A stretch of 64,000 bases of DNA from Rostratula benghalensis (lineage: Eukaryota > Chordata > Aves > Charadriiformes > Rostratulidae). Below, one piece after another: positions 12,180 through 24,700 of this stretch (its first letter is position 1; each line of letters begins with the position of its first letter). The stretch lies in NCBI GenBank assembly GCA_013399305.1, contig VXAI01000015.1, positions 1,435,965-1,499,964 of the forward strand, given 5' to 3'. The notes beneath the pieces were generated by a model, which saw only the letters and a list, made by a program, of their open reading frames with translations, had not been told where the DNA came from and did no database searches. The position numbers were made by a program, and so were the translations under genes.

Positions 12180-12337
12180 GTCCCGCCTGCAGAGACTGGA
12201 GCGACTCGGAGCAGGCGTTTAAAGATGGCGGCAGCGGTGTGGAGCGGGGGATGGTTTTGTTGAAGTCGCTGGGCTGGCTCGGCCTCTGCCCTCGCCCCAC
12301 TCGCGGAGCAGCGGCGGGGACGCTGGGGATGGCTCAG
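12180..12337 (+). other. DGCR8: Likely DGCR8 noncoding exon 1
   Basis: The donor is inferred at 12338 (CAG then GTGGGT). The left edge is set only by the promoter motifs and is approximate. The exon would splice to the acceptor at 17756-17757. Confidence 0.4.
12222..12232 (+). promoter_or_regulatory. YY1-type motif near the DGCR8 start site
   Basis: AAGATGGCGGC, a full YY1 core in the orientation commonly found just downstream of transcription starts in TATA-less promoters. The TSS is therefore probably within a few tens of bases of this site. Confidence 0.6.
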
Positions 12338-15300
12338 GTGGGTGCTGCCGCTGTGGGGCCACTGGGGAGGGCGCGCACGGGTGGGCCTGCGCGCCGCCGC
12401 GCGGGCACTAACCCCTCCGTGCCCACAGGCCGCGGCGCCTGCGGGGGCCCCCCGGTCCGCCGTGCTCCGCACCGACGGCACCGCTCCTCCTCCGGGAACT
12501 GCGAGGAGCTTTTCTCCGAGCAGCGGAGGCGAACGCAGCGGCAGCCGGTGGCTCTAGCGGGCAGGTGGCTGCCCACCCCAGCGGGGGGTGCCGTGAGGCG
12601 CTTCTTCCCCACCTGCAGCTTTCTTCTCTCAAAGTTGGCGTTTCGTTTGCAGCTTTTTGTGCGTGTGGAGTATTTTTTTCTTTACCGGCCGCCTCCCTGT
12701 TCGCTCCCGCACTGGAATTGCATTCAGGGAAGTAGAAGGAAAAGAAACGCCATGTCTGTCTGTCCTCTCGTGTACCCCCTTGTCAGTGGGGTGATGGAGA
12801 GCATCGATTTTGGCGTGGGTTTCTACGCTGCATCGTGTTTCACAGTGCGTGTGTGTGTTTTAGAGTAGAGGGAGGATTTGGGCTAGACGTGTCCGTTTGT
12901 ATAAGGGAGAAGAGCATGTCTTTCTCCTCCAAAGTTGGGAAGAAAAGGCAGCCGTTCACCAACGTGTGTAGGCGCCTATTCACTTTTTCTAGTTCTGGTG
13001 TGCTGGATTTGTGAAGACAATATGGTGTGCCTGTCTGTACCTCTCAGGGTTCTTCTTCATGTGTTCCTTCTAGTAAGAGTAAAGTACACTTAGATCTTCC
13101 TCTAAATTATCTGGTAAAGGCTTAGTCTTCTAACTTTATTCACGTTATTTGGCTGGAAAAGTAAGTCTTTCTTTTGAACCTCTTCTTGCTTAGGCTTTAT
13201 ATTTAGCTGTAATGTCTCTTTGGCCCCTGAGAGGGTGGGATCCCCAGCATTCAGGCATCACTCATTCATACGATGGGCTTGAGGGCTTGCTGGGTGAACT
13301 CATTCAATTTCTTTACTCCCTGAGGCTGTGAGTTACAGACACTGGAGTTAGAGCTCTATTTTTCCTTTCCTAAGCATAAGTCTTTTCCCTTCTGTTTAGG
13401 TAACTAAACTTAAGGGTTCCTGGTTTTAGCTCTGAATGAGGAGTTGAGTCGCTAGTTCTGGGTATCACCTTTTGATTACCAGGATTATTTTGGAGAATGA
13501 GAGGGGAATGTCTATTGTTTTTATTGTCTGTAGCAGTAAGAAACTGCTTGTGATGTGGAAGTAAGAATATTCTTTTTTTCTTTTTCCTATGCTCCGATTT
13601 GCAGGTTTTCTAAAAACTGTTTCCTGTTTTTCACAATTAATTGAAACCATCTACACCCTGCCAGAAAACTGGTCAGGCTGTAAAAGCAGAGATGGCTTTG
13701 CCATTCCAAAGGGTACCTTTCCAAAATTCTGTGCTCTGCTTGTTCTGAAACATGATGAAGTCTTACAAACTGTTTAAATTCTTTAGCCTTGTCTGTATTT
13801 GCCACCAGTTATGTTATGGTTGAGCCCTGACTACATTTTTCTTAGACTGCCTTGAGACTTGCACAAAGTGGTTGTTTCCTTCAGAATCTTGCTACTAGTC
13901 TAAAGCTGATAACAAGGAGAGAAATGAGTTTCTGTATGCAGTAGTTAACTTATAGAGTATTTTTCCTCTGAGATTTCCTGTTCTGTTTTTTTTTTTTTTT
14001 TTTAAAATTCCATCTCCTTGGTTTTGGTGGCTTTTTAGTGGTTGATAATATATAGGGTTAACTTCTTTTTAGGCCGGTATGTATGAAAAAGACATAATAA
14101 GTATAGGTGTAATCAAAAGAAGGTAGATGATTCTGAGTGAGTAATTATATTGGTAAGAGTTAAAGTTGAGTGGATCTTTAAGTATGATCAATGCCTCTTA
14201 AATTGTGCTCTGCAGAGTTTCCATTTGGAGCCAGAGGATGAGGAGGATTTTGCTTTTCAAATACAAATATGGAGAGCTTGTTTTGATTCACAATTCCTTT
14301 TGGGATTCACTGAATGTCAAGTAAGCAGTTTTTGACGAGGAATTCAGTGCTTTTTAAAAGTTCCTTTTGGAGAGGGAGTTTCTGGTATGCTGTTCCTTGT
14401 TCCACATTGCAGTTACAGGTATTCATGAAGAAAATATGTTCTTCGTTGAACTTGTAAAACTGCCAACATGCTCTACAGTGAAGGGAGTTCCTCTTTGAAT
14501 TTGGGCAATGCTGGTTACAAGTTTTAAGGTTGTGTTTTTCCTCTTGTCTTGAAACACAGATGCAGTTTTCTCTATGTACTTCTGCCCCACCACCTCAATC
14601 TGTGTCCTGATTGCAGGAATTGGCAGTAGTACTTATTATAGTGTGTTTGTTGGTTTGTGTTGTTTGTTTCTTTATGTCTTCATAGAACATCAGTAAGACA
14701 ACCAAGCCAAGCCATTGCTTTTGCTGGGACCTGTACAGTTTGCTGTGTTACATTTAGATGTCCACCACGTGTCTGTTTGAGGTTACTTTGACATGAAACT
14801 TTTCCAAAAATATGAGCAAGCAGTTTAAAATGTGAAATTTCCATTTACTGATAATCTGCAGAACGTGAGCTGTGCATTCATATTTCCAGCCATTCATTCA
14901 GTTTCCTCACTGTTGTACTGCAAGTTGCAGCTGTCAGTGGTGTTTGTATCTTTTTGAGGAGTCCTTGTGGAAACTGATGATGGAACTTGGTGGAGCCCTG
15001 AAGAATAAAATCGGCTCTTTCAGAACAAGTTAGTTAAGGATGGCAAGAGACAGACTAACTTATTTTGTGTTCTAATATTACTTAGTACACTAAGTTTGTT
15101 TTCATACAAGGCTGTTGGATTTCCTTGATCTAAGGTCTGTTGGGCTGGTTTTACCCTACAGGCATCTTAATTTGTCCTTTCGGGTTTCATCCTTCTGTCT
15201 TTTTTTTAAAAATACCTAATGTCTAAGGGAAAATCTTTGCTGGCTTTGTGTGAGTTTTGTTTTTTTCCAGACCTTGATATAAAGGGCATATTGTACTATG

Positions 15301-17757
15301 GTGAGAAAGTAGATAGGAATTGGACCTGTGTTCCTCTACTTCTCCCTGGCTTTTTGTAGCTTATAGGAAGGTATTGTAGCCCACTGTAACTGTAGAGCTG
15401 CCCAACTCTATCTTACCCTAGGGATGTGGCAGGTTTTTGGCTAGAAATAAAAAAGTTAGTTTAAGCTCATCTTGGTCTACTACCTTTTCTGGCCATAGCA
15501 TGTGTACTGTTTGGTAGACAATCCCTGGCAGTGATTTGGCATGCTATGTTATTCCAAGGCTAATAAGAATTTCATTGTCAATAGTGCCTGAATATAATCA
15601 GGACATCTCTAACACAAAGAGCAGAGGTGTAGTATAGGTGAACTGCAAAAACTGGGCTGGTAAATATTAATTTAATGTGTTTTGACATTGGTGGTGTTAA
15701 ACTTTTCAGTGGGAGAGCAAGCCATGCACTGGGGATGTGGAAACTGCATTGGTTATCGTATCTTATGACTTGTCAGAAACAGTCTTTCTAGTTGGCCCAG
15801 GTAGCTCCTTGATCATATGAGAAGGTAGTGCTCTTTCAAATTCTACAATACCAATTTCAGCATTTCCTTTCTGTGTAGAGTACTTCTGCTTGCTCTTTCA
15901 AAAAGCCTTCTAAAGACTGTTAAAGTGGAAAAAATTGAATTGGGCATTCAGTTTCCAGGAGTTACTGAACTTGCACTGTGCCTTTTGATTCTTTTCTTCA
16001 GAATTAACAACTTGCACTGTGCCTTTTGATTCTTTTCTTCAGAATTAACAACGAAGACGTTAATGATTTATTGTGCAGAATGTAATAATTTGTCATTCAC
16101 TGTTTTCAGTTTTTTAAATCTGAAGATGAGAAAGGGGGAAGGTTATTAGACAAACACTTCTAGGGGCTTTCTGTATAACATGAGATGTTTCGGAACCTGT
16201 TGAAAGGAGGACTTAATCACTGTTTGGGTGATTGTATGATCATCTTGTAGGACGGAATGGATTTAAATATGTAAGATAAGCAGTTCTATGGGTGAATGAG
16301 CTGGTTTTCATTTTGGAAGATTATACATTTGCATCAGAGAAGATGGGGTTATTTCAGAGCTTTTATTTAAATGGATTACTTTTCCTTAGTAATTTTACAG
16401 TGCATGTCAAGCTCAGTCTTGAATGTGTCAGTTTCAAGTATGCTAAAAAAAACCAACCCCACAACATCTCACAAGATATGAACTACTCTGCCCCAGAAAA
16501 ACTTAATTGCCAAATCACTAAAATGTTTCCTATGTTGTATGTTTTGCTTTCTTCCAGCTTCCAGGTAGGTACCTTCTGTATCCTGTTGAATTTTTATTGT
16601 TCCCATTATAACTCTTGATTTCCAATTTCCTCCCTTGCCGCAGTTGGTGTTTGGATATTGCTGTTGGTTTGTTTTGTGTGGGCTGGTGTGGAGGTACATT
16701 AGATAATTATATTTGGGTTCTCCAAGTCCTTCAAGACAACCCAGACATGGTTGCCTTCAAATGTTACACAGCAATACCAAGGACTCGGAGCTTACCTTTC
16801 TGGAATAGTTGGCTAGACTTGTGCTCCTACTTAGAAATCCTTTTAACATAGAAGATTTGGGCAGGGTAACACTCCTTTATTGCCAGCTGGTAGGAAGACT
16901 TAGGCCCAGTTTGGGGTTGTACAGAGGGACTTGGAGAAACCAAAATAGTGGGTAAGAAATTGTGCTTTTTTCCCCCAGATGCTTAGTCCTGCATGGATGA
17001 CAAAAGTATAATTGAAGGAACCATCACAGAGGTGGTAGAAAGAACCTTCTGCCAATTTAAATTACCCAAACAAAACATTGGCTTCTAAATGCCCTCCAGA
17101 ATTAATTTGAGCTGTGTCACTATGTATCTAGACCTGAATTCTTCAAACATACCAGTCTCATAACAGTATGGAATATGAGATCAAATGTCTAACATCTACT
17201 CATCTAGAGAGTCATTTAGTGTGAGTTTTAAGTAAACTATGGGATTTCCTGATGAAACTTCCCATGAGATTTGAAAAATATCCAACAACTTAAACGTTCA
17301 AGAAACTTCCTCATAGATGATAGTAGTTGTTACATTCTTGTTGGTGTTGCAGCTTGTCTTTAACAGTCAGCCAATTATCCTTTCTGCTGTGTGGGTAAGT
17401 ATGGCACAAATACTTTAAATAATGGCAGAATCTCCCCAAATGCGTAGTTTTTAGTCAGGTGCTTTATGCCCTGCCTGCTTACCCAGGAGAGATAGTCAAC
17501 AAATTATCTGGGGAACTATCTGCAAGCAAATTCTTGCGCTAATCTACAGACTGTGCAGGAAAACCAGTCTAATTTCAGTCCCATTCGAAAGGGTATTAAG
17601 GTACCCTGCTTCTGTCACTGTAAAAAAATGTCACTCTTACTTTTACTTGAAACTTAGGCCGGAAGGAGTGACACTTTTCTTTTTGCCTTGGATGCTATTT
17701 TTGGTTTGGTTTTTATTTCTGTGACAAAGATTTTTCTTTTTTTTTTTCTTCCTGTAG
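12338..17757 (+). other. DGCR8 intron 1
   Basis: A 5.4-kb intron, CpG-rich for the first 300 bp and AT-rich after. It contains one perfect 41-bp tandem duplication, listed separately. I see no exon, repeat family or small-RNA gene. Confidence 0.5.
15968..16052. repeat. Perfect 41-bp tandem duplication
   Basis: Two identical direct copies, period 41, starting AACTTGCACTGTGCC and ending AGAATTAAC, plus three bases of a third copy. They lie in DGCR8 intron 1. Zero divergence suggests a recent event or an assembly artefact. Confidence 0.92.
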
Positions 17758-18036
17758 GTTGAAAGAAGAAAGGGAGACCTGCTTGTCCAATGAAGATGCA
17801 GTCTTAGTCTTCAGCTATTTAAGCTGAATGCATTGTGATTTCCAATAATTGAGACAGTGATTCTGAAAGCTGTCTACATTAATGAAAAGAACAATGTAGT
17901 CAGCTTAACTGAATCATCAGTGTTGCATATTGAATAGAACATGATAAACCAATCTTGATGGACTTATGCCTGTTAGGAATATAGATATAAACATTGATTA
18001 AAGCATTGTTTTTTTAAAAAAACAGTAGTTTTAAAA
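17758..18036 (+). other. DGCR8: DGCR8 exon 2, 5' UTR part
   Basis: The acceptor at 17756-17757 follows a long pyrimidine tract. The 279 untranslated bases hold the miR-3618-like hairpin (17852-17922) and short upstream ORFs starting at 17790, 17828, 17882, 17941, 17958 and 17966, all closed before the main ATG. Confidence 0.82.
17852..17922 (+). ncRNA. MIR3618: Microprocessor self-cleavage hairpin A (pri-miR-3618 equivalent)
   Basis: Long near-perfect stem: arm 17859-17880 pairs with 17893-17915 around a loop of about 12 bases at 17881-17892, with weaker pairing continuing outward. Mispairs are confined to a few bases. From memory, the 22 bases at 17871-17892 equal human miR-3618 except for one base. 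In human, this DGCR8 exon 2 hairpin is cut by Drosha-DGCR8 to down-regulate DGCR8 mRNA. Whether a mature miRNA accumulates in this species is unknown. Confidence 0.85.
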
Positions 18037-18759
18037 ATGGAAAACTATGAAAATGTACCACCCCTCCCTAAAGAACCTGCAAGAGAAATGAATGTGGAGA
18101 ATCATACTTGTCCCCCACCTCTGCCGCCTAACGAACAGCCTCCACCACCTCCCCTGCAAACGTCCAGTGACGCAGAGGTAATGGACGTTGGCTCTGGTGG
18201 TGATGGACAGTCAGATACCCCTGCTGGGGACACGCACAGTATCTGCAGAACACAGCTTCTCACAAAGGGATCTGCCTGCTACAAAAGTCGTCTTATAATA
18301 GACCCTAACAATAGTGACCAAAGCCCAAGAACTGCTCGTCATGCACCTTCAGTTCGCAAGTTCACCCCAGATCTTAAGTTACTTAAAGATGTAAAGATTA
18401 GTGTTAGCTTTACAGAAAGCTGCAAAAGCAAAGATAGGAAAGTTCTGTACACTGGAGTGGAGCAGGATTATAAGGCAGATACAGATTTTGGTATTAATAA
18501 TGTAAATGGGGATTTGCATGTTTGTCCTTTTGGTGGTAGTAATGGTAAAGCTGTAGGAGTAGGGGGTGAAAATGATGACAAGAAAGATGATGAAAATGAT
18601 GTTGATCAGGAAAAGAGAGTGGAATATGCTGTTCTGGATGAGCTAGAAGATTTTACCGACAATTTGATGGAAATAGATGAAGAAGGAGGAGGGTTCACAT
18701 CTAAAGCAATCGTTCAAAGAGATAAAGTGGATGAAGAAACTTTGAATTACTCATATGAG
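18037..18759 (+). CDS. DGCR8: DGCR8 coding exon 2 (first coding)
   Basis: Residues 1-241. The first 35 or so residues diverge from mammals; from [18 protein letters not shown] on they are strongly conserved, including TARHAP-VRKF and a long acidic segment. It contains the mir-1306 hairpin. Donor GTAAGT, phase 0. Confidence 0.95.
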
Positions 18760-21700
18760 GTAAGTGCATCCACGGGTTTTTGGTGGGTAAGAGGTTTCCA
18801 AGTGGCTAGAACATGTAGATATGTTCACTGAACCAATCTGTTTATAGAAGTGTGGTACTTAAGTAAAAAAAATGCAAAATTTTTGAGACAGAACTTCGGC
18901 TGAAAACCCTTATAAATTGTTAGTCTAACGTCTGAGTTGTGTGTCAGCTTTTATAGTCTTGTTCACAAATAACATTTAAAAGGTTTCTTACACAATTGCA
19001 GCTCATTTTTTCATGAAAAATACAAGTTCTCACTTACGAAAACTTATTTTTCTATTTTTCAGTCTTTTTACTGGGTTCACTGGAAGTTTCTAGTTTCTGT
19101 TTGTGTGGAAGTACATAGGAAAAAAACCCCAAGTTTTCCTATGTAAGGGGAAAGGGATGTTAGTAGACCCAGAAGGATGGTATCTGATAAAGTCTCTTTC
19201 AGGATGACTTTGATAATGACGTGGATGCTCTGCTGGAAGAGGGTCTTCGAGCACCTAAAACAAGGAGATTAGAAAATGAGAAATACGGTGGTGAAAGTGA
19301 TCACCAGTCTGATGGAGAAACGAGTGTTCAGCCAATGATGACCAAAATTAAAACTGTACTTAAAAGTAAGTTAATGTTCACTAAATATGTGGGATTTTTT
19401 TGTGTGAACAAAAGTATATCAGCAAGCAAAGTTTAGGAAAGCAATTCTTGTGAAATAGTTAATATGATATAGAATTGTATTGTTTGAAGGCTGCTTTACT
19501 GGAGGGTGTGTCTTTTGTTCCGTGGGAATGCTTTTAATCTTATTCTGCTATATGTAATGAGAATGTAGTTTAGTGTGTGGATTTGTGAAAGTTGATGAAT
19601 GTTACCTCGGTGATAGGGCAGTGAATGAGGATTGTTTGTCTCCAATACTGTAAAACTGCTGGAGAGTGTTTATAGTCACTATAAACTTCTTCACATAGAG
19701 CATCTTAAGAAAAAAAATCATTAGGAAGGTCACTTTAACTGGAGAGTGTTTGTAGTTGCTATAAACAACTTCTTCACACAGAGCATCTTAGGGGAAAAAA
19801 AATCATTAGGAAAGTCACTTTAAGCTTTGTCACGTAAATGTTTCAAACCTACTAATAAGAACTGAGAATATGAACCAATCCAGAAGAACATAACTAAACC
19901 AGTCTGAATTATAATTAAAATTTGAATGTGCTCTAGGACAGTATCTTACAGCTTCGCTATATTTAAAAATAAACCAGAGAAAAATTCATTGGTGAAATGA
20001 ACAATAAAGTCTGTATAGAAGGTACTAGTACTACTGCTTTTCAGTTACAAACGTAGTGCAATCTGTGAATTTGCAGGATTTAATGTGGGTCAGAAGCATG
20101 TTTGGTTTTTATTAAAGCAAAACAAAATCTTTCTACAGAACTTTTTTACTCTTGTTTCGGTGTCATTTTATCCTTTGAGTTGGAAAAAACAATAAAAATA
20201 GTTGGTTCTTTTTTGTACTTCTAAGTTGCCTATCCAAGTTGAAAGTGCTTCTCTGCTTTAAAGGTCGTGGCCGCCCTCCTACAGAACCTTTGCCAGACGG
20301 ATGGATCATGACATTCCATAACTCAGGCATTCCTGTATATCTGCACAGAGAATCTAGAGTTGTTACCTGGTCTAGACCTTACTTCTTGGGAACAGGAAGC
20401 ATAAGGGTGAGAGCTGTCAGTTACACTGAGATTTAAAGATCAGAGATGTTCCTCTGAAGAACTGAATTAGCTTTTCTACTTTAGCCGGCTTCTTCCCAGT
20501 GTGAGATCTCACGTACTTGCAAAATAAACTCCTCTGTTGCTGAAAACATGGTGTGATTTTTTTTTTTTTCTTATGGTGTTTTGGTTTTCCTTTTTTCCAG
20601 TGAGTTTGGGTGGTTAAAGTGTGAACGAGGCAGTCTTGTTTGGTGCCTTTATTGTTCTAGCACGTGGATGCAAAATGTTGCTTTTCATTCACCATGAAAT
20701 GTATTTAGATCATTTATTTGTAAAAATACTAAAAAAACTACCTTGATCTGTGGCTTGTTTTCCACACGTACAGGAGTACATGTGATGTTCAGGGATCCTA
20801 AGAGTCTGTAGAAAGTGTATTTAATATCACAGGGCAACCATGAGAGAGATTTTATGAAAGCAAGTACTATTTGCCTGTAATTGAACAGAATATAATATGG
20901 ATCTAAACCAACAAACACATTTGAAGGGTTATGTCTGTGTTACATGGTGCTGAGATACCATAGCAATGGATCTACTCAGACTTCAGTAGAGTAAGATTTG
21001 CTGATCACAGACTTCAGAGCCTCAGCTAAATAAAGTTAACTTCTGTCTTGGTTATGTCTTTTGGTTTTGAGTTTTGGTGACCTTAAGGTACTGAAACCTT
21101 CTGTATTATTTTCTATTTGCAGAAACATGATCCTCCCCTCAGTAGCATTCCCTGCTTGCATTACAAAAAAATGAAGGAAAATGAGGAAAGGGAACAAAAC
21201 AATGACATAACCCCAAATGGGGAAGTATCGCCTGTAAAGCATCTCGATAAATCTTCAGACCTGGACTGCCAGACAGAAGAACCAGACTCTACTGCTGCTG
21301 ATTCTGGGCCTTTAGATGACAAAGACCCATCAGGGGGAGACGCAGCACAAGGAGCCCTAGGACAAGTTAAGGCCAAAGTGGAAGTGTGTAAAGATGAATC
21401 TGTAGGTATGTATGGGAAAGTGGAGTCTTTTTTTTCTTAACTACAGTTGGAATAGCAACGTTTAGGATAAATATGCTTTATTCTAGACTTAACAATTGAA
21501 TAATACCTTCCTGAGATCAAAACTCTGAGGCTTTCTGCACAGCTGCTCATGTGCAGAGATCTGAAGAGGTAGATCCAGTTTCAGAAAGGAATTTTGCTTT
21601 TTACAGGCAGAGAAACACATACTGGGGATTTTTGCTGAAGACTTGAGTCGGTGTGCAAAGGTTTTACACAAAAATGTGAAAATCTTGGAAGTTTAGTCCT

Positions 21701-24700
21701 GTAGACTTTACCTCAATTTAAGAATCAATTAAGTCAATGTGTACATATAGATTGCAGTTGTCAAGCGTGTTTGTGTGACTTCAAATAGGCTTTTCTATGC
21801 AGTCTCTGTATTGGCTGAATTGTGTCTGTTTCAGAGTGATCTCTGCAAGATGAATGGTGCAGTTAAACTAAATTTGCTTATTTCACAAGACTGGCAGAAC
21901 TGATGCAAATATAATTGCACTCTTGCAAAGGGGTATGGGCCTTCATTCTTATGCAAGCCTCATACCTATTTTACAAAAGGCTGCCTAAAGTGTCGTGCCA
22001 GAATCACCACCAAACTTAGAGCTCACGTGCTGCTTACACAGCTGGGTACCTGAGGGTATTGTCCATGTGAATTCCTGCTGCTCAGAGTGCTGGTATAGGT
22101 TGTAGGCTACTGCTCACCTTTGGAGTGTTCAAACTTAAAGCATGTCTTTGCTGTTACTTGTGTCCTGTTCAGTCTGAAAACCATGCCAAAAGATTTAAAT
22201 AAAATATTCAATCATTAATATTTAGCAGGAAAACTAAAACCAGTAAGCACTTATTTTCTATGTGAAGCTCACCTGTCTATCTCTCCCTTGTTCTGTATTA
22301 ATGAAAAAATACTGAGAGATCAAGTGTAATTGTGACTTGCATTTGGAATCCCTTGTGGAAGGAAACTATACCAGCAGCTTGCTTTTCCTTGTCTACATCC
22401 TGGGATGCTACTCTTTATTTTTGCAGATTATATCTGCAGACATATCCTATAAAGGAGAAGCAGCTGTACTTCAAGAGGGCGCAGTGTCTTTTAGTACTCT
22501 GTATGTGAAAATGAATGTGCTAACATGTGCTTTGAGGGTAACAGATAGGCATGGAGCATCATTAGGTAGTGTTTGATGGAATACTTAATCAACAGGCAGC
22601 CATAGACAGTTTTGACCTCAGAAACCTGAGGCTAATGGCATAGCCCCTATTACTTCCTGTGTACCTTGCTTTAATGCAAAGGCGAATAGGTGATAAAGTA
22701 GAACAACTACTAGTGTTTTGTTACAAATTGTGTTGGGTATAATGCTGTTTAGGGCTTAGTAAAATCTTCAAGTGACGGAATGACATTTTTTGATTTGTTT
22801 TCCAGTTGCATGAATGTTTTGCATTTGACCATATAACAGGAACTTTGTAATTAGTTTTGTTAGTATAAAATAGCATCCGAACCTTGGGTACATGAACTAA
22901 AGCCATTACTTTTGGTCCCTGTCTAATAAAATGATTGTTTAAAACAGTGGAAATAGTGAACTCAGTGGTAGAGAGAGTAACTTGCTTGTGTTTCTTAGAT
23001 CTGGAAGACTTTAGACACTATCTTGAAAAGCGTTTTGACTTTGAACAAGTTACTGTAAAAAAGTTCAGAACCTGGGCTGAGAGACGGCAGTTCAATCGTG
23101 AAATGAAGCGGAAGCAGGCAGAGTCCGAGCGGCCTATTCTGCCTGCCAATCAGAAACTCATTACCTTGTCTGTGCAAGATGCACCTACAAAGAAAGGTTA
23201 GTTTGCCTACCTGGAGTTCAAATACTCTGTATCACAGCTGAATTACACGTCTAAGCCTGACTGAAAAGAAAAAAAAAAAGGCAACAGAACTGAACTGTAA
23301 TAAATCCACTTTTTTCTTGTACTAGAATTCTGTGTTTGTCTATCTGTCATATTGCATAGAAAGGGAAACTACTGTCAAATATACTTCTTATTAACAAGAA
23401 TAATCCCTAAATTAAAGGGGTTTTATTTAAGGTTGCAATCTGGTAACTGCTTGCTACCTTGAGATACTTGTTACTGCTGGTCATTAGAGAAAACCCTCCT
23501 GCCTCTTCAATCAGTGCTACAGCCTTCTCAGTTCTGATTGATCCCTAATAAGGGAAAAATGCCAGATTGATCTAAATTAAAACCTACAATTAAAAATACA
23601 ATATTAAAGCAGTTTGATAGAAACAGTTAAAGAACTGTGTGTACAGTGTGAGGAGTGGTTCCCATGTCTGGAAGCTGAGCAAATTAGCTGTTGGCTGTGT
23701 AGCCATAGTAGTGTGTTTAACTGTACTCTGGTGTTTAAAATGTCCATAGGCCCACGATTTGGAGTTTGTTCTTGTTTTGTACATTGCCATGTTTCTGGGT
23801 TTTGTCCCTTGAACAGAATTAAAGCTTTTGGGTTGCATGTTGACCATTCCCTGTTACAGGGAGGTGCACTTGATTTTTGTTGTTGTTTTTTTAGGTAATA
23901 TACATTACCTTGAATTCTAGGTTTAGAGCTGTCTAAACTATGTCTGATCCAACAGCATGACATTTAATTTGAGCAGGTGCTTATCCCTTGTAGGTTGTCA
24001 CTTATTTGCAGTAGAAACTGTCTATTGAAGACTGGAACTACTCAGCTGTCTTTTCACCCCTTTTTTTTTGTATAGAATTTGTCATTAATCCCAATGGGAA
24101 ATCTGAAGTTTGCATACTGCATGAATATATGCAACGAGTCCTAAAGGTTCGCCCTGTTTACAATTTCTTTGAATGTGGTAAGTGTGTTAAGCTTTTTTTT
24201 TTTAACTGACAACATGCCCTACTGAAGGTATTATTGCATGTTTGGATATAAAAAAAACCCCTCAAACCGAAAGAAACAAACCAACCCACCAATGGACAAG
24301 AATGGAAATAGAAGTGTCATTGCTGGAATAAAAGTAACAAGGAATTCTTGAGGCTGTGTCGTTCTGTGGTTAGCGTGGGATTTACAGGAAATGCTGGATG
24401 AGCATCTGTCTTTTGGTTTTCTGTTCAGGTTTTTTTAAACAGCTTTTAATTTTATTGTGTGTCAGTGGTGTAAGTAGTTCATAGTTCCTGACATAAGCTG
24501 TTCTGAGACTGTAAGGGATGCTGGCACTCAGAAAAGCAAAAAAACTTGGGGAAAACTTTTCCAGGTGAATATTGTGGGGGAATGCACTTAATGCTTTAAC
24601 CAAGAACCTAAAGGTGTTACATACATGATGAGTATAACTGGAACTAAATTGACACTGTGTTCTTTTTCCCCTGTAAGTTCCAGCCAGGCTGCCTTCTCTA

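Larger units (their letters stand above)
11690..12640 (+). promoter_or_regulatory. DGCR8 CpG-island promoter region
   Basis: A sharp rise in G+C and CpG after AT-rich DNA. It contains inverted or direct CCAAT boxes at 12035-12039 (ATTGG), 12076-12080 (ATTGG) and 12110-12114 (CCAAT), followed about 100 bp later by a YY1-type AAGATGGCGGC. No TATA box is evident. This is the usual layout of a housekeeping promoter. It may also serve the minus-strand transporter upstream, but no exon of that gene was seen here. Confidence 0.7.

Noticed and set aside
12128..12868. Long open frames on both strands in the DGCR8 promoter
   Set aside because: GC-rich DNA lacks stop codons by chance; the sequences are Ala/Arg/Gly/Pro-rich without recognisable motifs.
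13751..13830. C/D-box snoRNA-like ATGATGA ... CTGA in DGCR8 intron 1
   Set aside because: Spacing is plausible but no terminal stem forms and no internal C'/D' boxes are seen.
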